DNA from: an uncultured Faecalibacterium sp. | GTDB taxonomy: Bacteria > Bacillota > Clostridia > Oscillospirales > Ruminococcaceae | Length of the DNA stretch: 31,154 nt | Assembly: GCA_900765105.1 (NCBI GenBank) | Contig: CAAFQM010000265.1 | Location: 1 to 31,154 of the forward strand | Reading direction: 5' to 3' | Shown: positions 24,822 through 31,154 of the stretch, piece by piece | How positions within the stretch are numbered: the stretch's first letter is position 1 | How the letters are laid out: the number at the start of each line of letters is the position of its first letter | Program-made: the position numbers and the translations under genes | The notes under the pieces: generated by a model | The model's input: the letters and a program-made list of their open reading frames with translations, nothing else | Told to the model about the DNA's origin: nothing | Database searches by the model: none

Positions 24822-25077
24822 ATGCAAAAAGTTGTCTGATGACTTCGAACAACGGATGAAATGAAAAAGTCGGAAAGAGGGTGCATTTGTGGCATGTATC
24901 CAAGATTTTTGCGTGAAATGCACCAAAAAACATTGAAAAATTTGTCATATAGTGGGTTCTGCCCGGGACAACTTGCAAACGCGGAATGATTAAATTAAAA
25001 TGAACTCGTAAGATGTCCGACTGAAAAAGGACGAATTTGCAAAGCAGGAAAAAGAGAGTATCTGGAGGTTGTGATTT
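24822..25077 (+). promoter_or_regulatory. Control region of the dehydratase-gntP operon
   Basis: Promoter TTGCAA-17-TAAAAT lies at 24973-25001. Upstream, GGTGCATTT (24880-24888) and AAATGCACC (24916-24924) form a 9-bp inverted repeat with a 27-bp spacer, a candidate operator. The 77-nt leader ends in TGGAGG before the dehydratase ATG. Confidence 0.55.
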
Positions 25078-26865
25078 ATGGAACTGCGTTCTCAGGCAGT
25101 GCGCAAGCTTGCGCCGGAAAATGACCCGCTGAAGATCGGTATGGGCTGGAAGGTAGAGGATCTGGAAAAGCCGCAGATCATGGTGGAGAGCACCTTCGGC
25201 GACAGCCACCCCGGCAGCGCCCATCTGGATCAGTTTGTGCAGCAGGCCGTGCAGGCTGTCAACGCCCACGGCGGCAAGGCTGCCCGCTATTTTGCCACCG
25301 ATATGTGCGACGGCATCGCACAGGGTCACGACGGCATCAACTATTCGCTGCCCCACCGCGACGCCATCGTCAATCTGGTGGAAGCACAGGCCAACGCCAC
25401 CGTATACGACGGCGGCGTGTTCATTGCCAGCTGCGACAAATCTATGCCGGCCATGCTGATGAGCATCGGCCGCCTGAAGGATATGAGCGCCATCGTGGTC
25501 ACCGGCGGCGTCATGGAAGCCCACACTCTGCCCAAAAAGTATGTGGTGGACGACCCTGCCTGCGCCATCAACGACCTGCTGACGCTGGAGCAGATCGGCA
25601 AGTTCGATGCATGGGAAAAGACCGGTGTCATCCCCAACGAACAGCTGGACTACTACAAGCATAACGCCTGCCCGTCCTGCGGTGCCTGCTCCTTTATGGG
25701 TACGGCTTCCACCATGCAGATCATGGCCGAGGCTCTGGGCCTGATGCTGCCCGGCACCGCGCTGATGCCGGCCACCGCCCCCGAGCTGAAGCAGGCCGCC
25801 TACGACGCCGGCGCACAGGTGATGAAGCTGGTGGCCGAGGGCATCAAGGCCAAGGACATCGTCACCATGAAGAGCTTCGAGAACGCCATTATGGTGCACG
25901 CCGCCATCTCCGGCTCCACCAACGCCACCATGCACCTGCCCGCCATCGCCCACGAGTTCGGCTTTGAGATCGACGCCGACACCTTCGACCGGATGCACCG
26001 CGGCGCACACTATCTGCTGAACATCCGTCCCTCCGGCGACTGGCCCGCACAGTACTTCTACTATGCAGGCGGCGTGCCCCGCGTGATGGAAGAGATCAAG
26101 TCCATGCTGCATTTGGACGTGATGACCGTCACCGGCAAGACGCTGGGTGAAAATCTGGAAGACCTGAAAAAGAACGGCTTCTATGAGCACTGCGACGCCA
26201 TCCTGCAGGAAAAGACCAGAGGTCTGGGCATCAAGGTCACCCGCGAGGACATCATCCACAGCTTCGACAACGCCAAGGGCACCGACGGCAGCATCGCTAT
26301 CCTCAAGGGCAATCTGGCCCCGGAAGGCAGCGTCATCAAGCACACTGCCTGCCCGAAGAATATGTTCCACGCCACCCTGCGCGCCAAGCCCTTTGACAGT
26401 GAGGAAGAGTGCATCGACGCTGTTCTGAACAAGAAAGTCCAGCCCGGCGACGCCATCTTCATCCGGTACGAAGGCCCCCGCGGCAGCGGTATGCCGGAAA
26501 TGTTCTACACCGGCGAGGCCATCTGTGCTGACCCGAAGCTGGCTTCCAGCGTGGCGCTGATCACCGACGGCCGCTTTTCCGGCGCAAGCCGCGGCCCGGT
26601 CATCGGCCATGTCAGCCCGGAGGCTGCGGTGGGCGGCCCCATCGCTCTGGTGGAAGAGGGCGACCTCATCCGCATCGATGTGCCGAACCGTGAACTGGCC
26701 ATCGTGGGCGTGAACGGTGAGGAAAAGACCCCCGAAGAGATGGAAGCCATTCTGGTCGAGCGCCGCAAAAACTGGAAGCCCAAGGCTCCCAAGTACACCA
26801 AGGGCCTGCTGAAACTCTACTCCCAGCACGCCGTCAGCCCCATGAAAGGCGCATACATGGAGTAA
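25078..26865 (+). CDS. IlvD/Edd-family dehydratase (probably sugar-acid dehydratase)
   Basis: This 595-aa iron-sulfur dehydratase removes water from a polyhydroxy acid to give a 2-keto-3-deoxy acid. Family segments are visible: GDSHPGSAHLDQF, MCDGIAQGHDGINYSLPHRD, SCDKSMPAML (Cys119), CPSCGACSFMGTASTM (Cys198, 201, 204), GRFSGASRGPVIGHVSPEA near the end. Cys119 and Cys204 match the family cluster ligands. It stands beside a GntP-type permease and a FadR-type regulator and away from branched-chain amino-acid genes. So gluconate, galactonate or a similar acid is more likely than dihydroxy-isovalerate; ilvD cannot be excluded. The start has TGGAGG upstream. Confidence 0.9.
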   Translation: MELRSQAVRKLAPENDPLKIGMGWKVEDLEKPQIMVESTFGDSHPGSAHLDQFVQQAVQAVNAHGGKAARYFATDMCDGIAQGHDGINYSLPHRDAIVNLVEAQANATVYDGGVFIASCDKSMPAMLMSIGRLKDMSAIVVTGGVMEAHTLPKKYVVDDPACAINDLLTLEQIGKFDAWEKTGVIPNEQLDYYKHNACPSCGACSFMGTASTMQIMAEALGLMLPGTALMPATAPELKQAAYDAGAQVMKLVAEGIKAKDIVTMKSFENAIMVHAAISGSTNATMHLPAIAHEFGFEIDADTFDRMHRGAHYLLNIRPSGDWPAQYFYYAGGVPRVMEEIKSMLHLDVMTVTGKTLGENLEDLKKNGFYEHCDAILQEKTRGLGIKVTREDIIHSFDNAKGTDGSIAILKGNLAPEGSVIKHTACPKNMFHATLRAKPFDSEEECIDAVLNKKVQPGDAIFIRYEGPRGSGMPEMFYTGEAICADPKLASSVALITDGRFSGASRGPVIGHVSPEAAVGGPIALVEEGDLIRIDVPNRELAIVGVNGEEKTPEEMEAILVERRKNWKPKAPKYTKGLLKLYSQHAVSPMKGAYME

Positions 26866-26998
26866 AAAACACTCCTGCGACTTAAAAAACTTCGCATCGA
26901 AAATCAACTGTGCTGCGTTGTTTTGCAGAACGGTCTGGGTGGAGCTGCGCCAAAAATCAAAAAGCGGATATTGCTTTTACATACATTTCAGAAACCCG

Positions 26999-27022
26999 GC
27001 GGCTGCCTGCGGAGGCAGCCGC
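26999..27022 (+). other. Perfect intercistronic hairpin
   Basis: GCGGCTGCCT (26999-27008) pairs perfectly with AGGCAGCCGC (27013-27022) around a GCGG tetraloop. No T tract follows, so it is not an ordinary terminator. It lies in the 209-bp gap between dehydratase and gntP and may be an mRNA processing or stabilising stem. Confidence 0.6.
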
Positions 27023-27074
27023 TGCGATAAAACCCAAAAGGCAAACAAAACATCAAAACGGAGGAAAAAATCTT

Positions 27075-28430
27075 ATGACAGCTGTTGCAACCCCGGACGC
27101 TGCGCGGCTCGTGTTCGCCGCGGTGGCGGGCCTGATCCTTTTGCTCGTCCTCATCATCAAGTTCAAAGTGCACGCCATGATCTCCATTCTGGTGGGTGCC
27201 GTGGCCATCGGACTGATGGCCGGTATGCCGCTGACCGATATCGTCGGCTCTGTGAACGAGGGCATCGGCAACACCCTCAAGGGCATCGCCCTTCTGGTGG
27301 GCCTCGGCTCCATGTTCGGTGCCATTCTGGAAGAATCCGGCGGTGCGCAGAGCATCGCAGTGACCATGGTGCGCAAGTTCGGCGACGAAAAAGCCGCATG
27401 GGCGCTGGGCATCACCGGTCTTGTCATCGCCATGCCCGTGTTCTTTGACGCCGGCCTGATCATCTTGATCCCGCTGGCCTTCTCGCTGGCAAAGCGCACC
27501 AAGCGCTCGGTGCTGTACTACGTTATCCCGCTGCTGGCCGGTCTGGCCGTCGGCCACGCTTTCATTCCGCCCACGCCCGGCCCCGTGCTGGTGGCTACCA
27601 TGCTGGGTGTGGATCTCGGCTGGGTCATTCTGGTGGGCATCTTCTGCGGCATCTTTGCCATGATCGTGGCCGGCCCTGTCTGGGGCGCTGTCTGCGGCAA
27701 AAAGTACATGATCGAAGTGCCTGAGCATATCGCGCAGCAGGAAGACATCGACGAGAGCAAGCTGCCCAAATTCGGCACCATCGTGGGCATCATCCTGATC
27801 CCGCTGGTCCTCATCATCGCAAACTCCGTGGCAAAGGTCGTGCCCGCACTGTCCGGCATCCAGCCCGTGCTGGCCTTCCTGGGTGAGCCGTTCATGGCTC
27901 TGCTGCTGGCTACCATCGCGGCAATGTACCTGCTGGGTACCCGCCACGGCTACACCAATGCCCAGCTGGAAAAGGTCATGACCAAATCTCTGGAGCCGAC
28001 CGGCATGATCCTGCTGGTCACCGCCTGCGGCGGCGTGCTGCGCTACATGCTGCAGAACTCCGGTCTGGGCGACGTCATCGGCAACGCCGTGGCTTCTGCA
28101 AGCCTGCCGCTGGTTCTGGTGGCCTTCATCGTGGCGGCTCTGGTGCGCATCTCGGTTGGTTCCGCCACTGTGGCCATGACCATGGCTGCCGGTATCATCT
28201 CTGCCATGCCCGGCATCAGCGAGATGAGCCCGCTGTATCTGGCCTGCGTCACCGCTGCCATCGCCGGCGGCTCCACCGTCTGCTCGCACTTCAACGATTC
28301 CGGCTTCTGGCTGGTCAAGAGCCTTGTGGGCATGGACGAAAAGACCACCCTCAAGACCTGGACCATCATGGAGACGCTGGTCGGCGGCGTGGGCTTCCTG
28401 GTGGCACTGATCATCTCCTTCTTCGCGTAA
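27075..28430 (+). CDS. GntP-family sugar-acid:H+ symporter
   Basis: This 451-aa polytopic permease belongs to the gluconate permease (GntP) family. The diagnostic motif GLAVGHAFIPPTPGPVLVA is present, with FFDAGLIILIPLAFSLAK before it and NDSGFWLVKSLVGMDEKTTLKTWT near the C-terminus. The start MTAVATPD at 27075 has GGAGG upstream; a longer frame from 26910 would cross the intercistronic hairpin and is rejected. The partner is the preceding dehydratase, so uptake of gluconate or another aldonate is likely. A strong terminator follows. Confidence 0.94.
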   Translation: MTAVATPDAARLVFAAVAGLILLLVLIIKFKVHAMISILVGAVAIGLMAGMPLTDIVGSVNEGIGNTLKGIALLVGLGSMFGAILEESGGAQSIAVTMVRKFGDEKAAWALGITGLVIAMPVFFDAGLIILIPLAFSLAKRTKRSVLYYVIPLLAGLAVGHAFIPPTPGPVLVATMLGVDLGWVILVGIFCGIFAMIVAGPVWGAVCGKKYMIEVPEHIAQQEDIDESKLPKFGTIVGIILIPLVLIIANSVAKVVPALSGIQPVLAFLGEPFMALLLATIAAMYLLGTRHGYTNAQLEKVMTKSLEPTGMILLVTACGGVLRYMLQNSGLGDVIGNAVASASLPLVLVAFIVAALVRISVGSATVAMTMAAGIISAMPGISEMSPLYLACVTAAIAGGSTVCSHFNDSGFWLVKSLVGMDEKTTLKTWTIMETLVGGVGFLVALIISFFA

Positions 28431-28504
28431 TTCTCATCGGCGGGGCTGCGCCTGCACACAGCCTGCGCCATGCTTTGCAAATCTCTTGACCTCCTTTTCG
28501 CACA

Positions 28505-28548
28505 GCAATGCCCCGGGCGGTTTCCCGCCCGGGGCGTTGCTGCTTTTT
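28505..28548 (+). terminator. Intrinsic terminator of gntP
   Basis: A 16-bp stem (28505-28520 with 28525-28540, one G-U pair) with a TTTC loop is followed by GC and TTTTT. It sits against the 3' end of the opposing lysR gene. Confidence 0.9.
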
Positions 28549-28553
28549 ACATT

Positions 28554-29444
28554 TTAAAGAGGCGGCTCCGGCCCGGAAGCCAGCTTGATAAAGGCGTCCA
28601 TCTCCCGGGTGCAGCACTTATCTTTATGGTAGAACATCTGGCGGTACATGGTCAGGCGGAAATCCGACACTTCCAGAATGCGCAGGCGGCCTGCGGCGGC
28701 AGGCCCGGCCACGGCGAACCGTGGCAGCAGGGAGATGCCGGAAGAGCTTTCCAGCATTTTGATGATAAAAGCGGTGTCGCTGATCTCAAGACTTGGGGTC
28801 AGCTCGATCTGGCGCGAAGCAAGGAATTTGTCGAAGGTGCGGCGGTAGTTGGCATTGCGCTCGGTGAGGAAAAAGGGCTTGTCCAGAAGTTCTTCCACCC
28901 GGTAAGGGCCGGGGTGGCCGAGGTCGATATCCGGCGAAGCCACGAACACCACCTCTTCCGGGATCTCGTTGCATTTGCGCCAGTTGTTGGAGTAGCGGGG
29001 CTCGTCCAGAATGCAGATCAGATCCACCTCGCCCCGCTCCATCTTTTCAATCAGCTCTTCCGGGGAGCCGGTGGTCACCCGCAGGCTGACCTTGGGGTTC
29101 TCGCGCCGGAACTGATCCATCAGCCGGGGCAGGCGGAAAAAGCAGAGGGACTCCAGCGTGCCGATGTGCAGGCAGCCGTCCAGCTCTGCGCCCTCGTTCA
29201 GGACGAAACGGGCGTTGTGGATGGTATCGAGGATGATGTTGGCGTATTCCAGAAAGCGCTGCCCCTGGGTGGTCAGGATCACCCGCTTGCCCATGCGGTC
29301 GAACAGGCGCACGCCCAGCTCTTCTTCCAGCGCCTTGATCTGCACCGTCACGGCAGACTGGGAATAGCCCAGACTTTCCGCCGCTTTGGAAAAGCTCTGG
29401 AACTGGGCTGCGCGGATGAGGGTGTTCAGCTGGCGCACTTCCAT
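28554..29444 (-). CDS. LysR-family regulator of the serine locus
   Basis: This 296-aa LysR-type regulator has its helix-turn-helix at residues 3-45 (LNTLIRAAQFQSFSKAAESL, SQSAVTVQIKALEEEL) and an effector domain from about 90. The start is preceded by AAAGGAG. It is divergent from the serine-type symporter and the serine dehydratase gene, so control of serine (or threonine) uptake and breakdown is likely. It is not closely similar to the LysR at 5480. Confidence 0.94.
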   Translation of the reverse strand: MEVRQLNTLIRAAQFQSFSKAAESLGYSQSAVTVQIKALEEELGVRLFDRMGKRVILTTQGQRFLEYANIILDTIHNARFVLNEGAELDGCLHIGTLESLCFFRLPRLMDQFRRENPKVSLRVTTGSPEELIEKMERGEVDLICILDEPRYSNNWRKCNEIPEEVVFVASPDIDLGHPGPYRVEELLDKPFFLTERNANYRRTFDKFLASRQIELTPSLEISDTAFIIKMLESSSGISLLPRFAVAGPAAAGRLRILEVSDFRLTMYRQMFYHKDKCCTREMDAFIKLASGPEPPL

Positions 29445-29653
29445 GGAAAAACTCCTTTACTATTAATATTTTTAAACTATAACTTTATTTTTATGAATTT
29501 GAATCATGCATATGTCTATGTTAAACTAAATGTGTCAACACGTCAAGTGAAAATTTGACGTTTCGTGAAAGGCTGGCCGTGCGGGCTGCGGCGGAGAGAG
29601 CGCTGTCAGGTGCCGCACAAAGGTCAGGATAGGAAAAGGAGGATTTTATTCTT
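29445..29653. promoter_or_regulatory. Divergent control region of the serine locus
   Basis: An AT-rich gap of 209 bp contains plus-strand promoter TTGAAT-17-TAAACT (29499-29527). Just downstream, around the expected start site, ACGTCAA (29540-29546) and TTGACGT (29555-29561) form an inverted repeat, a candidate LysR operator. A minus-strand TTGACA (29538-29533) might serve lysR, without a clear -10. Confidence 0.5.
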
Positions 29654-30874
29654 ATGGAAAAGAAAAAATTCAAGCTCGGACTGCTGCCGAAGCTGCTCAT
29701 CGCCATCGTGCTGGGCATCATCATCGGCCAGTTCTTCCCGGTGTGGTTCTGCCGGGTCGTCGTTACGGCATCCAGCATCTTCAGCTCGTTCCTGAAGTTC
29801 ATCATCCCGCTGATGATCGTGGCCTACGTCACCATGGGCATTGCCGACCTGAAGAGCGGCGCAGGCAAGCTGCTGCTCATCACGGTGGCGCTGGCCTACG
29901 GCTCCACCCTGATCGCCGGTTCGGCATCCTATCTGGTGTCGGAAACCCTGTTCCCCAGCTTCATGAGCGAAGGCGCTCTGGAGCAGATCGCGGCAACGGC
30001 TGACAACTCTCTGGCCAGCTACATTTCCATCTCCATCCCGCCCATTCTGGACACCCTCTCTGCCGTGGTGCTGGCCTTTGTGCTGGGCCTGTGCATGTCC
30101 ACCTTGCGCGGCAAGACCATCGGTGATACACTTTACAACGGCATGAAGGACTTCTCCGGCATCATCGATCAGGTGCTGCACAGCGTCATCATCCCGCTGC
30201 TGCCACTGTACGTCTGCGGCACCTTCATCGACATGACCAAGTCCGGCAAGACCTTTGCCATTCTGGGCATCCTGTGGAAGGTGTTCCTCGTGGTCATCGC
30301 CATGCACCTGATCTGCATCTTCATCCAGTTCTGTGTCGCAGGTGCTGTGAGCCACAAGAACCCCCTGCAGCTCATCAAGAACCAGATCCCCGGCTACACC
30401 ACCGCTCTGGGCACCCAGTCCTCTGCAGCCACCATCCCGGTCAACCTGCAGTGCGCTGCGGCTGACGGCGTGAGCGAGCAGATCCGCAACTTCGTGGTGC
30501 CTCTGTGCGCCAACATCCACATGGCAGGCTCCATGATCACCATCACCGCCTGCGCCACCGCCGTCTGCCTGATGAACCAGCTGCCCATCGGCCTGGGCAC
30601 CGTGGTACCCTTCATCATGACGCTGGGTGTGGCCATGGTGGCATCTCCCGGTGCTCCCGGCGGCTCCATCATGACTGCTCTGCCCTTCCTGTACATGATC
30701 TTCGGTGCAGAGGCAGGCGACCCCAACGGCCCCATCTGCGCCATCATGGTGGCACTGTACATCACCCAGGACTCTTTCGGCACCGCCTGCAACGTCTCTG
30801 GTGACAACGCCATCGGCGTCATTGTGGAGACCATCTACCAGAAATTCATTAACAAGAGCAGCGCAAACGCCTGA
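29654..30874 (+). CDS. Dicarboxylate/amino acid:cation symporter, serine/threonine (SstT-like) type
   Basis: This 406-aa DAACS-family membrane transporter takes up substrate with Na+ or H+. Matching segments are KLLIAIVLGIIIGQFFP, FLKFIIPLMIVAYVTMGIADL, the Ser-rich hairpin TQSSAATIPVNLQCA, NIHMAGSMITITACATAV and GDNAIGVIVE. Pairing with the serine dehydratase gene 44 nt downstream supports L-serine as substrate; SstT itself also takes threonine. The start has AAGGAGG upstream. A divergent LysR probably controls it. Confidence 0.88.
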   Translation: MEKKKFKLGLLPKLLIAIVLGIIIGQFFPVWFCRVVVTASSIFSSFLKFIIPLMIVAYVTMGIADLKSGAGKLLLITVALAYGSTLIAGSASYLVSETLFPSFMSEGALEQIAATADNSLASYISISIPPILDTLSAVVLAFVLGLCMSTLRGKTIGDTLYNGMKDFSGIIDQVLHSVIIPLLPLYVCGTFIDMTKSGKTFAILGILWKVFLVVIAMHLICIFIQFCVAGAVSHKNPLQLIKNQIPGYTTALGTQSSAATIPVNLQCAAADGVSEQIRNFVVPLCANIHMAGSMITITACATAVCLMNQLPIGLGTVVPFIMTLGVAMVASPGAPGGSIMTALPFLYMIFGAEAGDPNGPICAIMVALYITQDSFGTACNVSGDNAIGVIVETIYQKFINKSSANA

Positions 30875-30918
30875 TGTATCCGGCGCAGCGCTTCTGACCT
30901 GACAGGAGTGATCATCTC

Positions 30919-31154
30919 ATGGCATTTATCAGTGTATTTGACGTTCTCGGCCCGAACATGATCGGCCCTTCCAGTTCCCACACCGCCGGTGCGGAGATCA
31001 TCGCCTATCTGGCACAGAAGATGATTGCCCCGCCGCTGAAGCGTGCGGACTTCACGCTTTACGGCTCCTTTGCCAAGACCTACCACGGCCACGGCACCGA
31101 CCGCGCCCTGCTGGGCGGCATCATGGGCTTTTCGGCCGATGATACCCGCATCCG
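30919..31154 (+). CDS. sdaAB: L-serine dehydratase beta subunit (5' part, cut by window end)
   Basis: The first 78 residues of an iron-sulfur L-serine ammonia-lyase beta subunit are visible: FISVFDVLGPNMIGPSSSHTAGAE is the family's N-terminal signature, followed by FTLYGSFAKTYHGHGTDRALLGG. The enzyme converts L-serine to pyruvate and ammonia with an alpha subunit (sdaAA), expected downstream. Start: GACAGGAGTG upstream of ATG at 30919. The frame is open to the window end. Confidence 0.93.
   Translation, partial: MAFISVFDVLGPNMIGPSSSHTAGAEIIAYLAQKMIAPPLKRADFTLYGSFAKTYHGHGTDRALLGGIMGFSADDTRI

Noticed and set aside
26910..27074. N-terminal extension of GntP
   Set aside because: It would translate the intercistronic hairpin, and ATG 27075 has GGAGG at ideal spacing.

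Overview
The window looks like a chromosomal segment of a GC-rich gut Firmicute, most like Faecalibacterium or a close Ruminococcaceae/Oscillospiraceae relative. This rests on protein style, AGGAGG-type ribosome sites, many classical intrinsic terminators, and two palindromic intergenic repeats built from CTTCCCCC...GGGGGAAG hairpins. The assignment is from memory of such genomes, not from a search. No rRNA, tRNA, CRISPR array, phage gene or transposase was seen.

Layout. 1-1532: a palindromic repeat and ychF (minus). 1636-6376: two NCS1 permeases flanking an isochorismatase-fold amidohydrolase (minus), divergent from a LysR regulator. 6559-7441: a small nitroreductase coupled to a truncated ArsR gene. 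7575-9839: an OmpR-type response regulator and histidine kinase. 9873-9994: an unexplained long-stem palindrome. 10061-18609: a probable long operon of rpe, three Rnf-like membrane proteins (D, E, A), a membrane-anchored DUF4015-like protein, a DUF1015 protein, a second palindromic repeat, a DEAD-box helicase and rlmA. 18638-18754: a remnant ORF. 18773-21109: an ECF S component divergent from a MocR/PdxR-type regulator. 21016-21933: a degenerate LytR-CpsA-Psr-like protein (minus), overlapping the regulator tail to tail. 22127-23971: a glycine riboswitch controlling an AgcS-family symporter. 24009-28548: a FadR-type regulator, an IlvD/Edd-family dehydratase and a GntP permease, probably for sugar-acid use. 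28554-31154: a LysR regulator divergent from a serine/threonine-type symporter and the start of an L-serine dehydratase gene, cut by the window edge.

The most unusual system is the rnfD-rnfE-rnfA-like triplet. RnfB, RnfC and RnfG are absent beside it. The residues that hold redox cofactors in canonical Rnf/Nqr are replaced: the flavin threonine of RnfD is Ile, both RnfE cysteines are Ala and Pro, one RnfA cysteine is Ser and the other is displaced by one position. This predicts a membrane module that kept the Rnf fold and lost intramembrane electron transfer. The same window holds other proteins that keep a fold but lack expected key residues: a MocR regulator with Arg in place of the PLP lysine, an LCP-like protein without the SIPRD arginine, and a DUF4015-like protein without its acidic motif.
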